7,395 bases of DNA from an uncultured Bacteroidales bacterium (GTDB lineage: Bacteria > Bacteroidota > Bacteroidia > Bacteroidales > Paludibacteraceae): positions 1 through 7,395 of the forward strand of contig CALGCU010000271.1 of assembly GCA_937886455.1 (NCBI GenBank), given 5' to 3'. The position numbers and the translations under genes are program-made. Shown here in pieces: positions 1 to 6,035 of the stretch (position 1 is the first letter of the stretch; every line of letters begins with the position of its first letter). The notes below the pieces were generated by a model. The model was not told where the DNA came from and searched no databases. It saw only the letters and a list, made by a program, of their open reading frames with translations.

Positions 1-424
1 CCATCTTGTTGATAAATACCATGACGGGTGTTTTTCTCATTCTACATACCTCCATTAGGCGTCTGGTTTGCATTTCCACCCCTTTGGCTGAGTCGATGAC
101 AATGATTACGCTGTCCACAGCGGTGAGTGTTCGGAATGTGTCTTCTGCGAAGTCTTGGTGACCTGGTGTGTCGAGGATGTTGATTTTATAGCCTCTGTAT
201 TCAAATCCCATCACAGATGTTGCCACTGAAATACCACGCTGTTTTTCTATTTCCATCCAGTCGGACGTGGCTGTTTTTTTGATTTTGTTTGATTTTACTG
301 CTCCGGCAATGTGTATAGCACCTCCGAAGAGTAAGAGTTTTTCTGTCAGTGTAGTCTTACCGGCATCGGGGTGAGATATGATGGCAAATGTTCTGCGTCT
401 TCCGATTTCTTCTTGTAGTGTCAT
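1..424 (-). CDS. prfC: Peptide chain release factor 3 (RF3), N-terminal part, cut by the window edge
   Basis: RF3 is a cytoplasmic translational GTPase that recycles RF1/RF2 from the ribosome after termination. The 141 residues present are the start of the G domain. The P-loop SHPDAGKTT lies at residues 17-25, the RF3-type switch stretch with SDWMEIEKQRGIS around 54-66, the G3 motif DTPGH at 85-89, and the G4 motif begins as NK at 139-140 just where the window ends. The SDWMEIEKQRGISVATS stretch and the TLTAVDS stretch separate RF3 from EF-G and LepA. ATG at 424-422 is chosen because it gives a typical short N-terminus before the RRRTFAIISHPD block. The gene begins 22 bases after the nuclease stop codon on the same strand, so co-transcription is plausible. 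No promoter is visible in that gap. The truncation is caused by the window, not by a mutation. Confidence 0.95.
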   Translation of the reverse strand, partial: MTLQEEIGRRRTFAIISHPDAGKTTLTEKLLLFGGAIHIAGAVKSNKIKKTATSDWMEIEKQRGISVATSVMGFEYRGYKINILDTPGHQDFAEDTFRTLTAVDSVIIVIDSAKGVEMQTRRLMEVCRMRKTPVMVFINKM

Positions 425-446
425 CGATAGTGGGGTTATTTTTTTA

Positions 447-1511
447 TTATTGTACTGCGAATTTTAGTGCTTTTGTTTGTCCTCCTGCTTGTAGTTGGAT
501 GATGTATATTCCTTGTGGGAAACGGGCAGGGATGTAGTTGTCGCTTCCTTCTATTTGTCCGTGTTGCATTACTACTCCTGTCATACTATAGATGGTGTAG
601 GTGATATTTGCTGTTTCTTCTGCGTGAAGATGTAGCATTCCTTTTTGTGTGGTGGAGTTTATCACGACTTCTTGTAGGAGGAGTTGGTCATTAAGTGCAG
701 TTCCTCCGTTCCACACTTGTCCCATTTTATTTCCCCAAATGTATTCGGCTAATTCGGGATGGTCAATGAATGGGTTGCGATTTTGTTGGAAACTATAGAC
801 GGCTTCATTTCGGTCTATTTCTTTTTGTGAAACGGGGTCTTGACGGTGCCATTTCAGGAATAGGTCTATGCTCCATTTGCTCAAGGAAGGGTAGGTGTTC
901 TTGGCGAATGAGTCTCCACTCATAGACGACATCTGATTTTGATAACGGGTGACGAAGTAGAAGTATGTGCGTGCAAAGTCTCCTTTGTATTGATCGTCCG
1001 GTTCAAATACTTTTCCGCTGTATCCGCTGAAGGTTGATGTTCCTAATCGGCCGAGTGCTTTTCCTCCAAGGCTGGTTCCTCCGCTACATTCTCCAAATGG
1101 ATAGTTGCTACGTTGTCCGTTTACTTTTCCGTCTGTTGGATAGACATGGAAGGCATCTGATTTCATAGGTGATTTCTCATTAAACCAACTTTGTGGAATG
1201 GAATGTTCTCGGTTGTAACAGTCACACACGTTCTTATAGCTGCCACATTTTTTTTGTCCGGGTGTCCATGTGCATGTGGAGTACATGTCCCACACTTTAC
1301 CTTCGTCTGTTACGTCGCTTTCTGCGTAGATGGTATAGAGTTTATCGTAACTCCATTGTTTGTAGTTGCTGGATATGATACTGCTCAGTGCTGTTTTGAG
1401 TGCTTCTTTGCTTTTGCCTTTAGCGTTGGTGTAGTATCCAGCCGGTGCTTCTGCGAAGATAGATGTGCAGAACAGACTTATTACGAATGATAAAAATGTA
1501 ATACGTTTCAT
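447..1511 (-). CDS. Secreted endonuclease I family nuclease with a C-terminal T9SS-type sorting domain
   Basis: This is a 354-residue exported nuclease of the endonuclease I family (EndA/Vvn, His-Me finger). Residues 1-20 form a signal peptide ending near IFA/EAPAG. The active-site block is YNREHSIPQSWF at 99-110; by analogy with Vvn, E102 would bind metal and H103 would be the general base. It is followed by VNGQRSNYPFG at 130-140, whose asparagines match the second metal-binding region. Cysteines at 80, 89, 96, 98 and 142 could form disulphides outside the cytoplasm. Residues about 281-354 are a beta-rich tail with IYSMTG, PQGIYIIQL and a final KALKFAVQ, the pattern of a Por/type IX secretion sorting domain; this implies export across the outer membrane and cleavage of the tail. 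An upstream in-frame ATG at 1745 is rejected because it would bury the signal peptide and overlap the pspC-like gene. The probable role is degradation of extracellular DNA or RNA for nutrients or biofilm; that is inference. Confidence 0.9.
   Translation of the reverse strand: MKRITFLSFVISLFCTSIFAEAPAGYYTNAKGKSKEALKTALSSIISSNYKQWSYDKLYTIYAESDVTDEGKVWDMYSTCTWTPGQKKCGSYKNVCDCYNREHSIPQSWFNEKSPMKSDAFHVYPTDGKVNGQRSNYPFGECSGGTSLGGKALGRLGTSTFSGYSGKVFEPDDQYKGDFARTYFYFVTRYQNQMSSMSGDSFAKNTYPSLSKWSIDLFLKWHRQDPVSQKEIDRNEAVYSFQQNRNPFIDHPELAEYIWGNKMGQVWNGGTALNDQLLLQEVVINSTTQKGMLHLHAEETANITYTIYSMTGVVMQHGQIEGSDNYIPARFPQGIYIIQLQAGGQTKALKFAVQ
450..671 (-). other. Type IX secretion (Por) C-terminal sorting domain within the nuclease
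   Basis: Residues about 281-354 of the nuclease follow the catalytic domain after the segment NGGTALNDQLLLQ. They show the usual order for this domain family: a strand containing TYTIYSMTG, a variable turn, a strand ending IPARFPQGIY, then IIQLQAGG and a terminal basic/hydrophobic strand. In known T9SS cargo this domain directs passage through the outer membrane and is then removed or exchanged for a lipopolysaccharide anchor. The assignment rests on pattern recognition only. The N-terminal boundary is approximate. Confidence 0.75.
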
Positions 1512-1535
1512 ATTCCTTGTGTTTTTGAGTAGAGG

Positions 1536-1573
1536 CACTGAAAGGAACATTCCGACGAATGTTCCTTTCGGTG
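1536..1573 (-). terminator. Long perfect-looking stem-loop between the pspC-like and nuclease genes
   Basis: Bases 1536-1552 and 1557-1573 are inverted copies that form a 17-bp stem around a 4-base loop (1553-1556). Only the pair 1539/1570 fails in minus-strand RNA, where it is A opposite C. The inner part is GGAACATTC/GAATGTTCC flanked by AAA and TTT. In minus-strand RNA only three U follow the GC-containing part, and no long U-tract follows the full stem, so it is a weak classical terminator. No promoter box is visible between the hairpin and the nuclease start at 1511. It may therefore act as an attenuator, RNA-processing or stability element inside the operon rather than a full stop. The structure is certain in the sequence; its role is not. 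Confidence 0.5.
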
Positions 1574-1596
1574 TTAATGTTTTTGAATTGTGTGAA

Positions 1597-1776
1597 TTAT
1601 TGTTCAGGCATAATGAATGCGAGGATTGCGTAGAGGATAACTCCTGGGAATCCTGCAAAACAAAGTGTTGCCACTGCATATACGATACGTGTGATGGTGA
1701 TGTCCCATCCGAAGTGTTCAGCAATGCCGGCGCATACGCCTGCAATTTGTTTGTTTGAAGATCTTTTTAGTTGCAT
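1597..1776 (-). CDS. Small PspC-domain membrane protein
   Basis: This 59-residue open frame is almost entirely a PspC domain. It starts MQLKRSSNKQIAGVCAGIAE, continues HFGWDITITRIVYA (21-34), then has a hydrophobic segment of about 32-56 that includes the family's FPGVILYAIL pattern, and ends IMPEQ. The basic N-terminus, the AGVCAGIAEHFGWD core and the final MPE are the hallmarks of stand-alone PspC proteins, which are usually about this long. PspC in enterobacteria senses inner-membrane stress; the role of short versions in Bacteroidota is not defined, so no function beyond a small inner-membrane protein is claimed. The start lies 40 bases after the M23 peptidase stop codon, and the stop lies 85 bases before the nuclease start, on the same strand, which suggests an operon. 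It overlaps a spurious upstream extension of the nuclease frame. Confidence 0.88.
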   Translation of the reverse strand: MQLKRSSNKQIAGVCAGIAEHFGWDITITRIVYAVATLCFAGFPGVILYAILAFIMPEQ

Positions 1777-1816
1777 AATGTATTGTTTTATATGAATGAT
1801 TATTTGATCGTTGTTG

Positions 1817-2737
1817 TTATCTTACTCTGAGTCGTTGTCCAATGCGTATGATGGATGTGGACTTGATTTTATTGAGGCGACACAGTGCTGAGACTGATGT
1901 TCCATATCTGCGTGCTAATGCCCCTAATGTGTCGCCGCTTCTCACTGTGTGGTACTTGGCAGCAGCCATCTCTTTGAGTTCTTTTTGGTGGTAGAAGGTG
2001 TTCTTTTTTGTGATAAGATATTCTTCTTCTTTGATGGTGTGATTTTCGAAGTCAAAGAAAAGCTCCGGATTGATGGCATTGCCTAAGTAGCGTGTCTCGA
2101 AGTGTAGGTGCGACCCAGTGGAGCGTCCTGTGTTTCCTCCTAATCCGATGGGCTCTCCGCTATATATTCTTAGGTTTTCTTCTACTAATACTCTTGACAG
2201 GTGCGCATACACTGTTTCTAATCCGTTGTCGTGTCTTACTACAACGTAGCGTCCGTAGCCTTGTGGTTCGTAGTCAATGATTCGTACCATTCCATCAAAC
2301 GGGCACCAAATGGTGTCTCCGGTGTAAACTTTTATGTCGGTTCCAAAGTGGTATCTGTAGCGTCTTGGGCCAAATTTGGAGGTGATATATCCTTTTGTCG
2401 GCATACAGTATTTTGAGCAGTCAATACGCACAGAGTCGCTAATGCTGTCAATGGGTATCTGGTAAGGATTGATGCGTTCTCGTGTCCAGATATTTTTGTA
2501 TATGTCATCTGCCGGATGATTTTCCATCAAGTCGTCTGTGGGGTCATTAAACATTCTTCTGTAAATGTTTGGCTGGTCATTGTAAACCACAACTACATTT
2601 TGGGGTAATTGTAATGAGTCGCCAATGATGTATAGTGTGTCGTTTTTTATTTCTATTTGGTAGTTGTTTTCTGCTTGTAATCCACTAAGAATCATTAGAA
2701 ATACTCCCAGAATCACTATCTTGTGTTGTTTTATCAT
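1817..2737 (-). CDS. M23 family peptidoglycan endopeptidase with C-terminal LysM domain
   Basis: The product has 306 residues. Residues 1-22 are a signal peptide (MIKQHKIVILGVFL, then ILSGLQA before ENNYQ), so it acts in the periplasm or at the envelope. Residues about 23-110 are a variable region without a recognised domain. The M23 zinc metallopeptidase (LytM/lysostaphin type) spans about 113-228: ITSKFGPR at 118-125, HFGTD with H130 and D134, YAHLS with H179, and GSHLHFE with H210 and H212. H130, D134 and H212 are the expected zinc ligands, and H179 and H210 the catalytic histidines, so the enzyme looks active. It should cut peptide cross-links in peptidoglycan. A LysM domain occupies about 262-305 (YHTVRSGDTLGALARRYG, ending IRIGQRLRV) and would bind glycan. 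A good promoter lies 44 bases upstream, and the pspC-like gene follows 40 bases downstream. The ATG chosen gives the signal peptide directly. Confidence 0.94.
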   Translation of the reverse strand: MIKQHKIVILGVFLMILSGLQAENNYQIEIKNDTLYIIGDSLQLPQNVVVVYNDQPNIYRRMFNDPTDDLMENHPADDIYKNIWTRERINPYQIPIDSISDSVRIDCSKYCMPTKGYITSKFGPRRYRYHFGTDIKVYTGDTIWCPFDGMVRIIDYEPQGYGRYVVVRHDNGLETVYAHLSRVLVEENLRIYSGEPIGLGGNTGRSTGSHLHFETRYLGNAINPELFFDFENHTIKEEEYLITKKNTFYHQKELKEMAAAKYHTVRSGDTLGALARRYGTSVSALCRLNKIKSTSIIRIGQRLRVR

Positions 2738-2780
2738 CGTGTTGTTTTCTTGTCTTTTGTTGAATTGCCAAAATTTATTG

Positions 2781-2812
2781 CAAAAATACGGAAGTTATCT
2801 GAGAATGGCAAA
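2781..2812 (-). promoter_or_regulatory. Bacteroidales-type promoter for the M23 peptidase gene and probable operon
   Basis: Read on the minus strand, TTTG at 2812-2809 is followed 20 bases later by TATTTTTG at 2788-2781. This matches the Bacteroidota sigma-ABfr consensus (TTTG around -33 and TAnnTTTG around -7) at every fixed position. Transcription would begin near 2775, giving a leader of roughly 40 bases before the ATG at 2737. No comparable promoter is seen before the pspC-like, nuclease or prfC genes, so this may drive all four. That operon extent is inference. Confidence 0.72.
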
Positions 2813-2902
2813 TTAGGAAAGAGGATAATGTAGATGGGTGGTGTGGGTGGTTGTGAGTTAAATGAACCACTTATTGACTTTGACTGTATTGTTTGTGAAA
2901 TA

Positions 2903-2932
2903 ACAAGCCCCCGACTGATGTCGAGGGCTTGT
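2903..2932 (-). terminator. Rho-independent terminator of the M16 peptidase gene
   Basis: Bases 2903-2915 and 2920-2932 form a 13-bp stem with a 4-base loop. The only imperfect pair, 2911/2924, is a G-U wobble in minus-strand RNA but a C/A mismatch in plus-strand RNA, so the structure suits minus-strand transcription. The core is GC-rich (AAGCCC paired with GGGCTT), and the minus-strand sequence after it is UUAUUUC. It lies 24 bases beyond the M16 stop codon and 90 bases before the -33 box of the M23 gene promoter, so it separates the two transcription units. Confidence 0.82.
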
Positions 2933-2956
2933 GGTGTATCTGTTTTGTAGATGAGT

Positions 2957-5779
2957 TTACTTGGTGGGCTTCATTACCACTTCTATTACGTTGCCTTGTT
3001 CAACTATGGATTTAAGGGTGTTTACAACAGTTTCTGATGTAATGTTTTCTACAATGTTTTGGAAATCCCTTACGTAGTTTAAGTTGTTGATGTAGTAACG
3101 TGGCAAGTAGGTTCTGGACCAATCGGCATTGCTTTCCAAGTTTTCTTTAAAGCTCTTGAGCAAGATTTCTTTTGTTTTGGTCAAGTCTTCTTCTTTTGGA
3201 CCATTGGAAATGATTTCTTGGATTTCTTTGTGAATGATTCCAATAAGCTTTTCTTGCTTTTCTGGGTCTGTGTCAAACTGCATGAGCAATACGGCTTGTT
3301 CTGTGGGGTATTTTTCTATGTATCCTGCTACTCCTACACCATAACTTCCTCCTTCTTTTTCGCGAATGCTTTCAAGGTAGCGTGTGCTGAGTATTTCAGA
3401 AATAACATTCATAATGAGCCTGTTTTCAAGGTTGTAGGGCATTGCGGCGCTATAAACGATGCGATTGGATGCGGTTTTAATTTCCATCGGACGTTCAAAG
3501 TAGTTTTTCACTATGCCTTTTGGTACTCTTTCGCCGTGGTCGGTGAATGTCTCGTGTGCTTTTTTCTTTGTTTTCAATCCTCCCAACCATTGGCATACCA
3601 TTTTTTGTGTTTCCTTATTGGTTGGGTCGATGTTACCCGTGAGGAAGAATGTGAAGTCAGCAGCATTGTCGAAACGTTCTTTGAAAATGCGCAGTGCTGT
3701 GGCTTGGTTCACCTTTTCTAAGAGGTCGGCATGCCACAAAAGTGTACGTGGACTATGGTTTGACATAGTCAAAGAAATACTATCTCTGAACGCTACTTTT
3801 GGGTTGCTTTCTTGGTTGATAAGCATGGAGTGGTACATGCTGATTAGTGAAGCGAATGCTTCGTCGTCTGTTCTTACGTTAGTGAAGTACAGATAAACGA
3901 GTTGTAATAATGTTTCAAAGTCAGCTACACTCGATTGTCCTTGAAAACCTTCTGTGAGTTCGCTGATTTGTGGTGTGATGGCAATGTTTTTTCCTGCCAA
4001 TACTTTTTGCAAGTCAGTCACAGAGAATTTTCCTAATCCGTTTTGTTCCACTACATTCACTGCAAAACCTCCGGAAGGTAGGTCTTGTGTCGCTACTTTG
4101 CTTAATCCACCCCAACTGTGGGCGTTCAGCAGGATTTCGTCTTGTTTGAAAGTGGTAGGTTTGATGATTACTCTCACACCATTACTCAATGTCCATTCTG
4201 TGGTATTGAGTTCTGCATTATAACTGGTTTTCTTGATTTTACCTTGTTTGGGCTTTTTATCTATGAGGGTCTTGTCTATTTTTTCTTCTTTGGGTGCTTC
4301 TATTTCTGCATTTTTCGCTGATTGTAGAATATTGTTGATGGTTTCAGCGGAAGGCAGAGTGGCACGGTCTTTTTCTGGTGCTTGAATGCTGATGATGAGG
4401 TTTTCATCAGTTACATAAGTTTTTGCCAATTCTGTCAACATGGCGGCATTGAGTTGAGGCAATAGTGTTTTAACTATTTCGTATTCCATTTCAATGCCCG
4501 GAATGAAGGAGCCATCTAAGTAGTGACGGATGTATTCCTCAGTCAATGTAATGTTTTGGCGATTGTTACGTTCGTTGTAGGTGTTTTCGTAGAATTTAAG
4601 CATTTCTGCTTTTGCACGTTCCACTTCGCTTTCAGTCACTCCAAAACGTTTTAGTTTTTCTCCTTCAGTGAAGAGTGTGTTGAGTGTGGCTTCTGTTTGT
4701 CCTTCTTTAGCAATTCCAATCATGCGATAAGCATCTGTGTTTTTCACCAATTCTCCATAGGTTACAAGTGCAGCCATGATGGGACTTTCTGCTTTGGTGG
4801 TGATTTCTTCAAAGCGATAGTTCATGATGCTTGAGAGTAATTGGTGGGCATATTGTTGCATAGCATCCACAATGGTTCCTTTGAATGGAGCAGGGAGTGG
4901 TGCTTTCTTGTATTCTAAGTCAATGCGGGTGTTCTGTGCTTCTTTGTCGGTCACAATAGCAATGATGGGTTCTGCGTTTTCTCCCAATGCATAGTATGGG
5001 CGTTCGCCACGGTTGGCACGTGCAGGAACATCTTTCCATAATTCCTTAATTTTGGCTTCCATCTTATCAACGTCAATGTCGCCCACAATAACGATGGCTT
5101 GCAAATCCGGGCCATACCATTTTTCGTAATAGTCACGCAAGGCTTGATAAGAGAAGTTGTTAATCACTGCAGTGTCACCAATTACGTCTCTTTTGGCATA
5201 TTGTGAACCGGCATATTTTAGTTGATTGGATTGTCTCCACATTCTGCGTGAAGCATTGGCTCCTTGACGCCATTCTTCGCGAATTACTCCTCTTTCGTTG
5301 TCAATCTCTTCGGGAAGAAGGAGTAGGTCACACGACCAGTCATGAAGCACCAGCAAGGCTGAGTCTAATATACCTTCTCTGTATGTGGGCACATTGCTTA
5401 AGCGATACACTGTTTCGTCAAGTGATGTGTAAGCATTGATGTCACCACCAAAGTTTACTCCCACTGATTCAAAATAGCTGATGATGCCTTTTCCTGCAAA
5501 GTGTGTTGTGCCGTTAAAAGCCATATGCTCAAGGAAGTGTGCCAATCCATTTTGGTGGTCTTCTTCCAAAATAGCTCCCACTGCCTGTGCAATGTGAAAT
5601 TCGCAACGTTCTTTGGGTTGCTCGTTGTGGCGGATGTAATAGGTCAATCCGTTGTCTAATTTCCCATAACGCACGTTCGGGTCTATGGGTAGAGGTTGTG
5701 GCATCTCTTGTGCAAATGCATTTGCACTGAAAAGAATAGTTAATGCCAAAAACGCTTTTTTAACTAATGCTTTGTTCAT
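2957..5779 (-). CDS. Exported two-domain M16 (insulinase/PqqL-like) zinc metallopeptidase
   Basis: The product has 940 residues, a length close to PqqL/pitrilysin-type single-chain M16 proteases. Residues 1-24 are a signal peptide (MNKALVKKAF, then ILFSANAFAQ before EMPQ), so it acts in the periplasm or beyond. The inverted zinc motif HFLEH has H81, E84 and H85, and E162 in NERGVIREEW follows after exactly 76 residues, giving the full HxxEH-x76-E site. The N-terminal half covers about 33-480, a Lys/Glu-rich linker about 490-528, and the C-terminal half about 529-935. The second half lacks HxxEH, as expected, but keeps the R806/Y813 pair in SIREKEGGSYGV that helps bind peptides. It probably degrades peptides in the periplasm; the substrate cannot be read from the sequence. 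The upstream in-frame ATG at 5827 is rejected because it places 16 polar residues before the signal peptide. The gene stands alone: its own terminator follows, and tgt diverges from it. Confidence 0.94.
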   Translation of the reverse strand: MNKALVKKAFLALTILFSANAFAQEMPQPLPIDPNVRYGKLDNGLTYYIRHNEQPKERCEFHIAQAVGAILEEDHQNGLAHFLEHMAFNGTTHFAGKGIISYFESVGVNFGGDINAYTSLDETVYRLSNVPTYREGILDSALLVLHDWSCDLLLLPEEIDNERGVIREEWRQGANASRRMWRQSNQLKYAGSQYAKRDVIGDTAVINNFSYQALRDYYEKWYGPDLQAIVIVGDIDVDKMEAKIKELWKDVPARANRGERPYYALGENAEPIIAIVTDKEAQNTRIDLEYKKAPLPAPFKGTIVDAMQQYAHQLLSSIMNYRFEEITTKAESPIMAALVTYGELVKNTDAYRMIGIAKEGQTEATLNTLFTEGEKLKRFGVTESEVERAKAEMLKFYENTYNERNNRQNITLTEEYIRHYLDGSFIPGIEMEYEIVKTLLPQLNAAMLTELAKTYVTDENLIISIQAPEKDRATLPSAETINNILQSAKNAEIEAPKEEKIDKTLIDKKPKQGKIKKTSYNAELNTTEWTLSNGVRVIIKPTTFKQDEILLNAHSWGGLSKVATQDLPSGGFAVNVVEQNGLGKFSVTDLQKVLAGKNIAITPQISELTEGFQGQSSVADFETLLQLVYLYFTNVRTDDEAFASLISMYHSMLINQESNPKVAFRDSISLTMSNHSPRTLLWHADLLEKVNQATALRIFKERFDNAADFTFFLTGNIDPTNKETQKMVCQWLGGLKTKKKAHETFTDHGERVPKGIVKNYFERPMEIKTASNRIVYSAAMPYNLENRLIMNVISEILSTRYLESIREKEGGSYGVGVAGYIEKYPTEQAVLLMQFDTDPEKQEKLIGIIHKEIQEIISNGPKEEDLTKTKEILLKSFKENLESNADWSRTYLPRYYINNLNYVRDFQNIVENITSETVVNTLKSIVEQGNVIEVVMKPTK

Positions 5780-5821
5780 ATTATTTGTGTTTAGTTGGTT
5801 GTTTTGTTTTTTTTGTGCTTG

Positions 5822-5838
5822 TGGCATAAATCATGCCA
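5822..5838. repeat. Short inverted repeat in the leader of the M16 gene
   Basis: TGGCAT at 5822-5827 and ATGCCA at 5833-5838 are inverted copies separated by 5 bases. The repeat lies 42 bases upstream of the M16 start codon and just downstream of the proposed -7 box, so it would be transcribed. It could be an operator half-site pair or a weak hairpin. Six-base arms can occur by chance, so the functional call is weak. Confidence 0.3.
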
Positions 5839-5854
5839 AGTGCATTTTGCGGGG

Positions 5855-5862
5855 CGAAGATA
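5855..5862 (-). promoter_or_regulatory. Possible -7 box of the M16 peptidase gene
   Basis: On the minus strand TATCTTCG at 5862-5855 matches TAnnTTTG except for one base. It would give a leader of about 70 bases before the ATG at 5779. No TTTG is found at the proper spacing upstream, so the assignment is tentative. It is the best candidate seen in the minus-strand direction between 5780 and 6000. Confidence 0.4.
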
Positions 5863-5958
5863 AAGAAAAAAAGTGGTTTGTGTATGCTGGAAAGGCAAAT
5901 AGTTTGTTATGTTTTACAGCACATTTGTATTGTCTCACGTAGAGGCCTCAGATATTTT

Positions 5959-5992
5959 TTTGTGTCTGTTGTGGAAATAAATTGTATCTTTG
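5959..5992 (+). promoter_or_regulatory. Bacteroidales-type promoter for tgt
   Basis: TATCTTTG at 5985-5992 is an exact TAnnTTTG -7 box, followed by CACCC. A TTTG at the end of a T-run (5959-5962) lies 22 bases upstream, slightly wider than the usual spacing. Transcription would start near 5998, leaving about 38 bases of leader before ATG 6036. The in-frame ATG at 5982 overlaps this -7 box, which is a strong reason to reject it as the tgt start. The promoter faces away from the M16 gene. Confidence 0.7.
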
Positions 5993-6035
5993 CACCCATA
6001 GTGGCGCAAATGCTATTGAATTGAATAGATTAGTT

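Larger units (their letters stand above)
5780..6035. other. Divergent intergenic region between the M16 gene and tgt
   Basis: These 256 bases hold the proposed promoters of both flanking genes. The minus-strand box is at 5855-5862 and the plus-strand box at 5985-5992. The 120 bases between them are AT-rich with T- and A-runs, and contain one exact 8-base palindrome, GAGGCCTC, at 5942-5949. No small gene, RNA gene or terminator is recognisable. Short open frames here have no recognisable protein features. Confidence 0.6.

Noticed and set aside
1..424. Elongation factor G or LepA as the identity of the edge GTPase
   Set aside because: The SDWMEIEKQRGISVATS and LTAVDS stretches are those of RF3; EF-G and LepA differ in the switch region.
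1536..1573. The stem-loop as a terminator for plus-strand transcription
   Set aside because: There is no plus-strand gene before it, and the T-run on that side starts ten bases after the stem.
1512..1745. N-terminal extension of the nuclease frame to an ATG at 1745
   Set aside because: It adds 78 residues without domain character, puts the signal peptide in the middle of the protein, runs through the stem-loop and overlaps the PspC-domain gene in another frame.
3218..3896. Open frames on the plus strand of up to 167 codons inside the M16 gene
   Set aside because: They lie antisense to a well-supported conserved coding region, show no domain or sensible start context, and their cysteine/phenylalanine-rich composition is typical of antisense reading.
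5780..5827. Longer start for the M16 peptidase at 5827
   Set aside because: It adds 16 polar residues in front of a complete signal peptide and lies in the inverted repeat near the proposed promoter.
5982..6035. Longer start for tgt at 5982
   Set aside because: The ATG overlaps the -7 promoter box, and the added residues do not resemble the Tgt N-terminus.
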